From: Mycobacterium lepraemurium
Lineage (GTDB): Bacteria > Actinomycetota > Actinomycetes > Mycobacteriales > Mycobacteriaceae
Reading direction: 5' to 3'
Assembly (NCBI GenBank): GCA_002291465.1
Contig: CP021238.1
Coordinates: 1,302,001-1,366,000, forward strand
Length of the DNA: 64,000 bases
Shown here: positions 1 through 8,375 of the stretch, piece after piece
How the letters are laid out: each line of letters begins with the position of its first letter
Numbering within the stretch: position 1 is the stretch's first letter
Made by a program: the position numbers and the translations under genes
Notes under the pieces: generated by a model
What the model saw: only the letters and a program-made list of their open reading frames with translations
Databases searched by the model: none
Told to the model about the DNA's origin: nothing

Positions 1-12
1 TTGTACGACTAC

Positions 13-849
13 TTATTTGAGGAGGGCGCCACCGTCGACCGGTAGTGAGACGCCGGTGATGTAGCGCGCGTCGTCCGAGACCAGGAAGAAGATGGCGTTG
101 CTGATGTCGGCAGGTTCGACGTACGGAATGGGAAGCACGTGCATTTGCCGGGACGCGACCTTGAAGTCCTCCACGGTGGGATTTTCCAAGTCGGGCCGAA
201 ACATCCGGTAGGTCGGCTCGTTGAGCAGCATGGGTGTGGCGACGCTGCTCGGGCAGACGATGTTGACGCGGATGTTTCTCGGACCGAGTTCCAGGGCCAT
301 GGTGAGCATAAGCCCGTGTAGGCCGTGTTTGGACGCGATGTAGTTGCCGATGTTCTCGGCGCCGCGGATGCCGCCGATGGAGCTGGTGAATACGATCGAG
401 CCGCCGCGCTTGCCGGCCATGATGTGAGGTATCGCCACCCGCGCGGTGATCCACGCGCCGTTGAGGTTGACGTCGATCATGTCGCGCCACGTCTTCGGGT
501 CCATCCGGTTCAGCCGCGTGCCCTCACTGGCGAGGGCGGCATTGGCGAGCACGATGTCCAGGCGCCCGAGCTGTGCGACACCGTTGTCGACCGCGGCCTG
601 CGTGGCGTCGAAGTCGCGAACATCGACCTGCGATGCGATGATGCGCTGTCCGAGCGCCTCGACCTGGCGCACGGTCTCCGCCAGGTCGTCGGGTGTGGAC
701 ATTGGGAGTTTGACTCCGTCGAGCTGCTTGCACACATCGATGGCGATGATGTCGGCGCCCTCACGCGCGAGCGTTATAGCGTGGCTGCGCCCCTGCCCGT
801 GCGCCGCACCGGTGATGAAGGCCACCTTGCCCTCGACTTTTCCTGCCAT
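13..849 (-). CDS. SDR oxidoreductase, mycofactocin-coupled type
   Basis: A 278-residue short-chain dehydrogenase. The N-terminal Rossmann motif GAAHGQGRSHA, with the extra segment after the second strand (about residues 40-60), is typical of mycobacterial mycofactocin-dependent SDRs, which keep NAD tightly bound and oxidise alcohols or ketones. The catalytic Ser lies in FTSSIGG and the Tyr/Lys pair in NYIASK. The C-terminus ends in the usual VDGGALLK. The ATG at 849 was chosen over upstream in-frame codons because homology starts there and the upstream part overlaps the divergent regulator. It is transcribed away from the TetR gene across an operator-bearing spacer. The substrate is unknown. 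The gene is intact. Confidence 0.9.
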   Translation of the reverse strand: MAGKVEGKVAFITGAAHGQGRSHAITLAREGADIIAIDVCKQLDGVKLPMSTPDDLAETVRQVEALGQRIIASQVDVRDFDATQAAVDNGVAQLGRLDIVLANAALASEGTRLNRMDPKTWRDMIDVNLNGAWITARVAIPHIMAGKRGGSIVFTSSIGGIRGAENIGNYIASKHGLHGLMLTMALELGPRNIRVNIVCPSSVATPMLLNEPTYRMFRPDLENPTVEDFKVASRQMHVLPIPYVEPADISNAIFFLVSDDARYITGVSLPVDGGALLK

Positions 850-881
850 TGGGACGTCCGTTCCCTTCGTGATCACATCCG

Positions 882-927
882 CTATACGACCGCACAGGCT
901 ACTAGATTGGTACAATACACCCGTACA
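882..927 (-). promoter_or_regulatory. TetR-type operator boxes in divergent promoter
   Basis: On the minus strand two related boxes lie between the divergent SDR and TetR genes: TGTACGGGTGTA (916-927) and TGTGCGGTCGTATAG (882-896). Both resemble the palindromic box TGTACGATCGTA found at 1669-1680 and 6011-6022. Its place beside the tetR gene suggests autoregulation and control of the SDR. The boxes are seen in sequence; binding is inferred. Confidence 0.55.
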
Positions 928-973
928 GCGGTCGTCGGCATGTGAAAATGCATGAACCATCAGGGAGGTGGAC

Positions 974-1609
974 ATGGCAGCATCGCCCCGCCGCGTAGGA
1001 GCAGAGACTTCACAGACGCGCGACACCTTGCTCGAGGCCGTTGCGCAGATGATGCTGGAGGAGGGATATGCGAGCGTCACGTATCGTGCATTGGCCGCGA
1101 AGGCTGGCGTGACGCCAAGCCTCGTGCAGTACTACTTCCCCACGCTGGATGACATCTTCGTCGCCGCCATTCGCCGCTACTCCGAGCGCAACCTGCAATG
1201 GTTGACCGAGGAACTTCAGCGGCGAGCCGACGACCCACTTCATGCGCTGTGGGAGAGCAGCTGGCACGAGTCGACGAGTGTGCTGATGACGGAGTTCATG
1301 GCACTTGGCAACCACCGCAAATCGATTCGTTCCGAGATCGCCGCCGTGACGGATAGCATGCGCAGAGTCCAGGTCGAGGCGCTGGTGGCGAAATTCGGGA
1401 ACGACGCCCGGCTCTTCGCTGATCTTTCGTTCGATGCCGTGGTGCTGTTGATCAACGGCGTTCCGAAGCTCCTTGGGTTGGAGGAAAGCGTGGGCGTCGA
1501 TACCGCCCACGCCGAGTTGATCGCCGCGTGCGAGCGCTTTCTGGATGCCGTCGAACCGCGAGCCAAGCCTCGCCGTCGCAGTAAGAAGGTTCCGACTCGC
1601 CGACGCTGA
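974..1609 (+). CDS. TetR/AcrR family regulator
   Basis: A 211-residue repressor-type protein. The N-terminal helix-turn-helix is clear (VTYRALAAKAGVTPSLVQYYFPT, about residues 37-60), followed by a variable ligand-binding domain and a basic Arg/Lys-rich tail ending KKVPTRRR. ATG 974 is preferred over GTG 968 because the GGGAGG ribosome site at 963-968 overlaps the GTG and is 5 bases before the ATG. It is divergent from the SDR gene at 849 and lies upstream of a second SDR. Repeated TGTACGATCGTA-like boxes flank it on both sides and recur at 6011, so it probably controls the whole island. The ligand is unknown; context points to a hydrophobic ring or sterol-like compound. Confidence 0.88.
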   Translation: MAASPRRVGAETSQTRDTLLEAVAQMMLEEGYASVTYRALAAKAGVTPSLVQYYFPTLDDIFVAAIRRYSERNLQWLTEELQRRADDPLHALWESSWHESTSVLMTEFMALGNHRKSIRSEIAAVTDSMRRVQVEALVAKFGNDARLFADLSFDAVVLLINGVPKLLGLEESVGVDTAHAELIAACERFLDAVEPRAKPRRRSKKVPTRRR

Positions 1610-1651
1610 CTCGTTGCGGCGGGCGCTTCACGGGAGGCCTTGTGACCGCGC

Positions 1652-1681
1652 TGTACGTCCGTATCGACTGTACGATCGTAT
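1652..1681 (+). promoter_or_regulatory. Tandem TetR-type operator before SDR
   Basis: Two boxes 17 bases apart, TGTACGTCCGTA (1652-1663) and TGTACGATCGTA (1669-1680). The core of the second, TACGATCGTA, is a perfect palindrome. It lies just upstream of the SDR start at 1714 and just downstream of the tetR gene. The same 12-mer recurs at 6011-6022. Confidence 0.6.
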
Positions 1682-1713
1682 AGCAGGTGCAGGGCGGGTG
1701 GAAGGCGAGCATT

Positions 1714-2457
1714 GTGAGTCGCGTGGCGGTAGTAACCGGCGGTGGGTCGGGAATCGGGTGGGCCATCGTCGAACGCCTGGCCCACGACCGCCATCGCGTA
1801 GCTGTGTTGGACGTAAACGAAGAAGCCGCCGAGAAAGTGGCGGCCCGGGTGGCGGCCGACGGCGCCCACGCCATCGCGGTACCGACCGACGTCGCCGAAA
1901 GCGCCAGTGTCGTAGTGGCGTTCGAGTCGGTGCGGCGCGCGCTCGGTTCCGTCCAGGTCTTGGTTACCAGCGCGGCGATCACTGGTTTCAAGCCGTTCGC
2001 CGAGATCACGATCGAGGACTGGAACCGCCATCTCGCGGTGAACCTCACCGGCACGTTTCTGTGCCTGCAGGCTGCGCTGCCGGACATGGTCGAGGCTGGT
2101 TGGGGGCGTGTGGTCACGATTTCTTCGACGGCGGCGCAGACGGGATCGCCCCGACAAGGCCACTACTCCGCATCCAAGGGCGGTGTGATCGCGCTGACGA
2201 GAATGATCGCGCTCGAATACGCGGCCCACGGGATAACCGCCAACACGGTGCCGTCGTTTTCCGTTGACTCCCCGATGCTTCGCGCCGCGCAGGAGGCGGG
2301 AAACCTTCCCCCCGTCAAGTACCTTGCCAAGGCCTCCCCAGTCGGCAGGCTCGGCACCGGCGAGGACATCGCCGCTGCGTGCGCTTTCCTGTGCTCCGAC
2401 GAGGCGGGCTACATCACAGGTCAGATCATCGGCGTCAACGGCGGCGCAGTGATCTGA
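1714..2457 (+). CDS. SDR family oxidoreductase
   Basis: A 247-residue classical short-chain dehydrogenase. It shows GGGSGIG cofactor binding at residues 8-14, a degenerate NAG-type motif (TSAA), catalytic Ser in TISSTAA and the Tyr-x-x-x-Lys motif YSASK. It ends GVNGGAVI as in 3-oxoacyl-reductase-like SDRs. I chose the GTG at 1714, which starts VSRVAVVTGG, because purine-rich GAAGGCGAG precedes it; an upstream GTG at 1687 would add nine unusual residues and run into the operator. It is the first gene of a co-directional run (ferredoxin, P450, LLM genes), probably one catabolic operon under the TetR protein. Intact. Confidence 0.88.
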   Translation: MSRVAVVTGGGSGIGWAIVERLAHDRHRVAVLDVNEEAAEKVAARVAADGAHAIAVPTDVAESASVVVAFESVRRALGSVQVLVTSAAITGFKPFAEITIEDWNRHLAVNLTGTFLCLQAALPDMVEAGWGRVVTISSTAAQTGSPRQGHYSASKGGVIALTRMIALEYAAHGITANTVPSFSVDSPMLRAAQEAGNLPPVKYLAKASPVGRLGTGEDIAAACAFLCSDEAGYITGQIIGVNGGAVI

Positions 2458-2506
2458 ACCATCGGCACATGCGGATTGAAGCAGGCAACGATCACGGAGG
2501 TGTTCA

Positions 2507-2728
2507 GTGAAGGCACGCGTTGACGCTGCCCGATGCCAGGGGCACACCCTGTCCGCGATGATCGCACCGAAAGCCTTCGAACTCGACGATGTCGATGGCC
2601 ACGCCTCCGCCGTCATGGGTGAGGTAGCGGCAGAGGACGAAGCGCAACTGCTCGAGGCAGCGCGCTCGTGCCCCGAGCAAGCCATCGTGCTAATGAACGG
2701 CACCGTCGGTCAAGGGGCCGGCGAATGA
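2507..2728 (+). CDS. 3Fe-4S-type ferredoxin with a lost Cys ligand
   Basis: A 73-residue small ferredoxin of the kind paired with mycobacterial P450s. The family binds its cluster with C-x2-H-x2-C near the N-terminus and one Cys near the C-terminus. Here Cys10, His13 and Cys55 are present, but the position expected to be Cys is Ser16 (TCC), so one cluster ligand is missing. The rest matches well (MIAPKAFELDD, ARSCPEQAIV). GTG 2507 is preceded by GGAGG. Its stop overlaps the P450 start as ATGA (2725-2728), indicating translational coupling. Since the P450 partner is a pseudogene, the C-to-S change probably reflects relaxed selection, and the protein may not hold a normal cluster. Confidence 0.82.
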   Translation: MKARVDAARCQGHTLSAMIAPKAFELDDVDGHASAVMGEVAAEDEAQLLEAARSCPEQAIVLMNGTVGQGAGE

Positions 2729-4090
2729 GCGTCGAGGTCGCTGGTTCTGACTCCCGCAAGGCCCCCGCAGTTCCACTTCGATCGGCACACGCCGGAATAT
2801 CGCGAGCGTTTCCTCGACGTCACCCAGGAAATGCACCAGCGGTGCCCGATCGTTTGGACTGACACCTATGGCGGGCACTGGTAGCCCCCGGCGCCGACGC
2901 CGTCTTCGAACTCGCCCGGTGTCCGCACGTGCCCAACGACCACGACGTCAACAACGAACGACGTGGCTACAGGGGTGTCACCATTCCACTCACGACGGAG
3001 TCGGACCAGATCCGCGGCGGAATGCTCGAGATGGACGACCCCAAGCACCGAATTTACCGCTCGTTGCTCAACCCCTACCTTTCGCCGGCTGCGGTGAGTC
3101 GGTGGCAGCCGTTCATCGACGAACGTAGTGCGGGCCTGCCTCGACGAACGCATCGAGAGCGGTCGCATCGACTTCGTCGACGATCTAGCGAACGTGGTGC
3201 CCGCGGTGCTCACCCTGGCGATGCTCGGTGTGCCGCTGAGGAAATGGACCATGTACAACGAGCCGGTGCACGCGATGGTGTACACGCCTCCGGACTCTCC
3301 CGAGGCTGCCAAGGTGCACGACATGTGGGTCTCAGTGGTGGTTGACCTGATCACCAACCTCACCGAGATCCGCGAGCACCCGCTACCCGGCATCATCAAC
3401 GCGCTGGCATAGCTGCGCATCGACGGTGAGCCGGCGCCGGACATGGAGATCATCGGCATGCTCACGCTACTGATCGGTGGGGGATTTGACACCACCACGG
3501 CGCTGACGGCACACGCGCTCGAGTGGCTGTCCGAACATCCCGATCAGCGCGCACGCCTGCACCGCGAACGTGATGTCCTGCTGAACCCGGCCACCGAAGA
3601 ATTCCTGCGGTATTTCACCCCAGCGCCCGGTGATGCGCGCACCATCTCCGCCGACATGGAACTGGACGGCATCCGCTTCGCCGAGGGCGAGCGGCTGTGG
3701 CTCTCGTGGGCGATGGCCAACCGCGATCCCAACTTGTTCGATAATCCCAATGAACTGATGCTTAGCCGGAAAGAGAACCGCCACTTCAGCTTTGGCATCG
3801 GAGTGCACCGCTGTATCGGCTCGAATGTAGCGCGCACCGTGTTCAAGTCGATGCTCACTGCAGTGCTCGAACGGATGCCCGACTATCGGTGCGATCGGGT
3901 GAATACCGTGCACTACGACACCATCGGGGTCATTCAGGGCATGCGCAACCTTCCCGCTGACTTCACTCCCGGCAAGCGGCGAGGGCCGGGCTTGGATGAG
4001 ACGCCCGATCGGTTGCAGTCGGTGTGTGACAGCCAGGGCTTTGCCCGACCCATCACCGAGTACAAGGAGCAAGCCCGTCTCCATGAATGA
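2725..4090 (+). pseudogene. Cytochrome P450, multiply broken
   Basis: Remnant of a P450 of about 450 residues. It starts ATG 2725, overlapping the ferredoxin stop. It is broken by a frameshift near 2770, another near 2878 (a TAG follows the GGHW segment), another near 3127, and an in-frame TAG at 3410-3412 inside NALA-LRIDG. The later part is still recognisable: I-helix LIGGGFDTTTALTAH, ExxR-like EEFLRYF, and a heme loop FSFGIGVHRCIG with its Cys. It would have received electrons from the adjacent ferredoxin and hydroxylated the island's substrate. I cannot assign a CYP family. A functional protein cannot be made without several corrections. Confidence 0.88.
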
Positions 4091-4147
4091 CCAACACGAT
4101 CACTGGCACGCATATCCGTTGACGTGCAAAACGATTGGAGAGCGGCG

Positions 4148-5078
4148 ATGCGGATCGGGCTGACCGGCGGCGCGTCATCGACCGGCAAGATCGTGGAGCA
4201 GGCCCAAGCGGCTGAAGCCGAGGGCTTCACGTCCCTTTGGTACGCCAGCACGGTGGCCGGCGACCCGCTGGTGGCGATGGCCCTGGCGGGACGGGCGACC
4301 ACATCCATCGAACTGGGCACCGCCGTCCTTCAGACGTATCCCTGTCACCCGCTGCTGCGGGCTAACCGGGTAGCCGCCGCGGCAAATGCCATGGGCCGAC
4401 CGGGATTCACGCTCAGGCTGGGCCCCTCGCACAAGCCGCTCGTCAGCGGCGTGCTCGGCTTGTCCTACGACCATCCCGGCAGGAACACCGAAGAATATCT
4501 GCGCATCATCAGTGCCCTGTTGCGGGGCGAGGAAGTCGACTACTCCGGTCAGGACTGGACAACCCGCAGTCCCGCCGGGGTGGTCAGACTCGACTATGAG
4601 GTCCCGCTGCTGGTGTCGGCGCTGTCACCCCGGATGTTGCGCATTGCAGGTCGTTTCGCCGATGGAGTCGTGCTCTGGATGGCATCGGCATCGGTCATCG
4701 AATCCCGCATCGCACCCGCGCTCCGCCACGCGACCACGGAATGGGGGTCGGCCACCGCCAAGGATCGTCGCCGGACTACCCGTCGCCGTGCACGACGACT
4801 CCATCGAGGCCCGGGCGGCCACCGCGGCGATGTCGACGATGTACGCGGGGACGACCAACTATCAGCGGGTCATCGAGGCGGGCGGCGGCGCCTCCCCTGC
4901 CGATGTCGCGATCATCGGCGACGAGGAGTCGGTGCGAAAACAACTGCAGGACCTGCTCGATGCGGGGGCCACCGATATCTGGGCACAGCCCATCGGCGTC
5001 GGTGATGAGCGAGCACAACGAACGGCATCGGCCCAACGCACTCGGGAACTGCTCAGCGAACTCGCCCGCCTGGGTTAG
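4148..5078 (+). pseudogene. LLM F420-dependent oxidoreductase, frameshifted
   Basis: A luciferase-like TIM-barrel enzyme of about 310 residues. The first part (MRIGLTGGASSTGKIVEQA to about 4742) and the rest (RIVAGLPVAVHDDSIEARA to LLSELARLG) are in different frames, joined near a GGGGG run at about 4742-4747. Family features include SLWYASTVAGDPLVAMALAG, LGTAVLQTYPCHPLLRA, and the C-terminal IIGDEESVRKQL that helps close the flavin pocket. In mycobacteria such enzymes mostly use F420. It lies 57 bases after the P450 and before a second, intact LLM gene. A single-base change explains the break. Confidence 0.8.
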
Positions 5079-5129
5079 GACTTCTGCTCTGTCATAGAGC
5101 GATACGCCTACGACTCGAACGGAGTATCC

Positions 5130-5984
5130 ATGGACCTGGGATTCGTGTCCCTCAACACGCCGCACGACATCTGCCCCGGCACGCTTGGCGTCGAACTCGA
5201 GTCGCGCGGGTTCGAATCCATGTGGGTTGGCGAACACCCGCAGATTCCCGTGTCGGCCAAAGGCGCCTTCTGTTCCTCTCTGCTTCGGGCTCAGAAGCAG
5301 ATGTGGGATCCGCTGCTGTCCTTGATGGCGGCGGCTCAGGCCACGACCGAGCTTCGCGTCGGCACATCCGTGGCATTGCCACTCGAGCATGAAATATTCA
5401 CATTCGCAAAGCAAGTCGCAACCCTCGACGAGATGAGTGGCGGCCGCTTACGGCTAGGCATCGGGGTCGGATATCGCGCCGAACTAGAACATTCCCGGCC
5501 TATCAAATGGTCAGATCGATACCGCGCGTTCGGCGACATGGTGGAGGCCTTGAGTGCGTTGTGGACTACCGATGAGTCTGAACATCACGGCTCTTTCTTC
5601 GATTTCGAGGTGGTGTGGTCATTCCCCAAACCCCGGCAGAAACCGCGCCCGACGCTGCTGGCCGCCGCCATCGGCCCAAACGCAACACGCGCCTGCCTGG
5701 CCTGGGCTGACGGCTGGTTGCCCGGCGACGCCGCCGTCGGAGATGTTGCGAAGGCGGTACGGGGCTTCCGGGTGGCGGTCGAGCAGGCAGGGCGCGACCC
5801 AACGAAGCTCGAGATGACGATCATGGCCTTAGGCGACCCGTCGCTCGAAACGCTGGTGCAGTATCGGGAATTGGGCTTCAGTCGCGTGATCGTCGGGGGA
5901 GGGCGAACGCGCGCGAACGACCGGTCGGCGACGACATTGTTGTTCCCTGACCACTACGTGACTATGCGTGATGAGCTGCGATAG
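5130..5984 (+). CDS. LLM class flavin/F420-dependent oxidoreductase
   Basis: A 284-residue luciferase-like enzyme, intact, unlike its neighbour. It has the fold's hallmarks: MDLGFVSLN strand, GFESMWVGEHP, LRVGTSVALPL, and the LDEMSGGRLRLGIGVGY segment that binds the cofactor phosphate. The order suggests the TIGR03619-type F420 subfamily, though I cannot verify it. ATG 5130 follows a GGAG site. It probably performs a redox step on the island's substrate using F420H2 or FMNH2. It is 51 bases after the broken LLM gene and about 75 bases before the next promoter, which carries the TetR-type operator. Confidence 0.87.
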   Translation: MDLGFVSLNTPHDICPGTLGVELESRGFESMWVGEHPQIPVSAKGAFCSSLLRAQKQMWDPLLSLMAAAQATTELRVGTSVALPLEHEIFTFAKQVATLDEMSGGRLRLGIGVGYRAELEHSRPIKWSDRYRAFGDMVEALSALWTTDESEHHGSFFDFEVVWSFPKPRQKPRPTLLAAAIGPNATRACLAWADGWLPGDAAVGDVAKAVRGFRVAVEQAGRDPTKLEMTIMALGDPSLETLVQYRELGFSRVIVGGGRTRANDRSATTLLFPDHYVTMRDELR

Positions 5985-6010
5985 CCGACGGCGTCGCCGG
6001 CCTGCTTTGT

Positions 6011-6022
6011 TGTACGATCGTA
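6011..6022 (+). promoter_or_regulatory. TetR-type operator before VOC gene
   Basis: A perfect copy of the 12-mer TGTACGATCGTA seen at 1669-1680, here 37 bases upstream of the ATG at 6059. The following bases (T, T) also match the upstream site partly. A third promoter in the island with this box argues for one regulon under the TetR protein encoded at 974. Confidence 0.6.
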
Positions 6023-6058
6023 TTGCGCTCGTCTCGTGAGCACTGCTGGAGGTAAGCA

Positions 6059-6490
6059 ATGGAAGTCAGCCACGTGGGTCTGCGGGTCCGTGACATCGAG
6101 GGGTCCCAGCGCTTCTTCGAGGCGCTGGGTTTCACGGAAGCGACGCGGCTCACCCTCCCCGACAAGATTGCCGCACAGCTGCTACCGCTGAAGCCGCCGA
6201 TCGGCTTCGAAGCCGTCTACATGCGCCGTGGCGGCTTCACCCTGCAGCTGTTGAGTTTCGCGGGACATCCGGCCCCCGATGAGCCGGAGCGCACCATGGT
6301 TGGTGCCGGCCTGACGCACATCTCATTCGCCGTCGATGACGTGGCCGCGACACTGGCGGTCGTTCGCTCGGCCGGTGGCCGGCCCCTCGGCGACCCGCAC
6401 AACGGTTTCGCGTGCATGTTCCGCACTCCCGAGGGGCAGCTGATCGAGCTGATCGCCTCCAAGGCGCGACCCGTCCCTCCGGCGAAGTAG
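6059..6490 (+). CDS. VOC (glyoxalase/bleomycin-resistance) family protein
   Basis: A 143-residue vicinal-oxygen-chelate protein with the two repeated beta-alpha-beta-beta-beta units: MEVSHVGLRVRDIEGSQRFFEALGF (residues 1-25) and LTHISFAVDDVAATLAVVRSAG (about 84-105), ending FRTPEGQLIELI. Metal ligands of such proteins are usually His and Glu on the first and last strands; His5, His85 and Glu131 are candidates. The family includes dioxygenases, epimerases and glyoxalases, so the reaction is open. GGAGG precedes the start. It has its own TetR-type operator, so it is likely induced together with the SDR genes. Intact. Confidence 0.85.
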   Translation: MEVSHVGLRVRDIEGSQRFFEALGFTEATRLTLPDKIAAQLLPLKPPIGFEAVYMRRGGFTLQLLSFAGHPAPDEPERTMVGAGLTHISFAVDDVAATLAVVRSAGGRPLGDPHNGFACMFRTPEGQLIELIASKARPVPPAK

Positions 6491-6553
6491 ACGGCGAGAT
6501 GCCCCATCGATTTCGTATGCCGCGCGTGGGCGATCTAATCGAAAGGTAAGTGT

Positions 6554-7595
6554 GTGACAAAGAAATTGCGCGTCATCCAGTGGACCACCGGCAAGGTCGG
6601 CAAGCTGAGCCTGCGGGGCGTGCTGGACGATCCGAGGCTGGAACTCGTTGGTGTTTACGCATTTTCGGAGGAGAAGGCAGGATCGGATGCGGGTGCGCTG
6701 TGTGGCCGTCCCGATATCGGGGTGTTGGCCACCACCGACATCGACGCGCTGCTCGCATTGAAAGCGGACACCGTTATCTACACCCGTTCATGGCCGACAT
6801 CGACCACGTAGTGCATCTGCTCGAAAGTGGGCTCGACGTGATCAGCACCAACCTATTTCTCAATGTCGGCGGCATCCAGGGCGAGACAAAGCAGCGGCTG
6901 GCGGCGGCGTGCCAACGTGGGGGCAGCTCGCTCTACATCACCGGGGTCAACCCGGGTGGATCAACACCATGGTCACGGCGATGACCGCGGTCTGCCGTGA
7001 CGTCGAGATGGTGTCGGTTTCCGAGCCTGTCGACGTGTCGGTCTACGAGTCGCCCGAAATGTGGCAGTCACAAGGCTTTTCACTGTCCGAGGCGCCGCCC
7101 GAAGTGATCGAGACGGCCAAGATGTGGCTGAGTACGTTTCGCGACTCGGTCCAGCGGATGGAGGTCGCGTTGGGCTTCGAGCTCGACGACATGGAATTCT
7201 TCATCGAGCACGCCACCGCGTCGGAGCGGGTCGATCTCGGCTGGTGGGTCATCGAGAAAGACACCATCGCCGCGATGCGGGCCGGCTGGAACGGCAAAGT
7301 CAACGGCAAGATGGTGGTGCAATCGAACGTCGCCTGGTACATGACCAAACTGCTGAACGAGGGATGGCAGTTCGACGACGACCACTATCACGTCGTCATC
7401 AAAGGCGAGCCCGGCGTCGACACCCGGATTCGCTTCCTGCCACCCGAGAGCTGGGGCAACCACGAATGGGACACCATGACAGCGATGCCCGCGGTTAGCG
7501 CTGCCGTCGACGTCGCCGCCGCGTCGGCCGGTATCTTGACCCTCAAGGACGTCGGGCTGCCGTGCGCGCCCGCCGGTTTATGGCTCGATGGCTGA
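6554..7595 (+). pseudogene. Dihydrodipicolinate reductase-like protein, frameshifted
   Basis: A Rossmann-fold protein of about 345 residues related to the DapB-like/amine dehydrogenase proteins common in actinobacterial catabolic clusters. The N-terminus (LRVIQWTTGKVGKLSLRGVL) binds NAD(P). Two single-base losses break it: near 6784, where TACACCCG should read with one more C to give TPFMADIDHVV, and near 6957, where the NPG-WINT junction changes frame. The rest to GLWLDG is open. Start is GTG 6554. It closes the island; the next gene is on the other strand. Both breaks are single-base deletions, so a sequencing error cannot be excluded here alone. Confidence 0.8.
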
Positions 7596-7668
7596 GGCAT
7601 CTCCATGCACTGCACTTCAACGTCGGGGCGCCGACACCGCCGCGGTGCCGGGCGGGCGTGCCCCGGGG

Positions 7669-8277
7669 TCAGTGCGCGGGGGTATTGCCGATCAGCTCGA
7701 CGGCATTGCCGTTCCAGTGGAACTTCACGTCGGTGCTCAGGCCGGAAAGCCCGCCCGGGTAGGTCAGCGCCACCGTGTCACCGGTGGTCTGGGCCGGGTC
7801 GATGCCGTTGAACCCGTAGGTGTCGGGCACCCCCTGCGGGATGAATTGGCCGAGGTGGAACAGCACCGCCCGGGTGCTCGGGCTGATCGCGTTGGTGTTG
7901 GCCTTGACGACCACCGCCGACAGCTGCGCGCACTGGTTGTAGTTGCCGGCCAGCGGCTCGGGGTTCCAGGGCTGCTGGCTGCGCGGGTCGCGCGGCAGCT
8001 CGGAGACCACCTTCGCGATGGTCGGTGCGGCGAGGTTGACCGCACACGGGTCGGCCGGCTGCCCGCCGCTGGGCTGCGCGGCGGCCGCCGACGGCGTGGC
8101 CGGTGCGGTGATCGACGGGGTCTCCGACGTCGTGCGGGCCTGCGGCGTCTTGGCGACGGTGGAGTCCCCGGAACCGCATCCGGTCAGCGTGACGGCGATC
8201 AAGGCGACAGCGGCCGAGCCGGTCAGCGGCTCGGTACGATACGGTGGCGACCACACATCGACGCACCGTACCGTCAT
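7669..8277 (-). CDS. lprE: LppP/LprE family lipoprotein
   Basis: A 202-residue exported lipoprotein. A short basic N-terminus and hydrophobic stretch end in the lipobox LTGC (VALIAVTLTGCGSG). A Pro/Ser/Ala-rich linker follows, then a compact domain with two Cys (DPCAVNL, NYNQCAQL) that may pair. The name rests on sequence type and on position immediately upstream of and divergent from deaD, as Rv1252c lies beside Rv1253 in M. tuberculosis. The start is uncertain; ATG 8277 gives a signal peptide of sensible length, whereas the longest frame would add 47 residues of low-complexity sequence. Function is unknown, in the cell envelope. Intact. Confidence 0.82.
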   Translation of the reverse strand: MTVRCVDVWSPPYRTEPLTGSAAVALIAVTLTGCGSGDSTVAKTPQARTTSETPSITAPATPSAAAAQPSGGQPADPCAVNLAAPTIAKVVSELPRDPRSQQPWNPEPLAGNYNQCAQLSAVVVKANTNAISPSTRAVLFHLGQFIPQGVPDTYGFNGIDPAQTTGDTVALTYPGGLSGLSTDVKFHWNGNAVELIGNTPAH

Positions 8278-8375
8278 CGCGGCCGCGGGTGTGGCAGGCG
8301 CGGCCGGCGTCGCCCGGCTGTGCCCACGATCACGTGCCGCACCGGGCGCGGCGCGACCACTAGAATCCATGGGCG

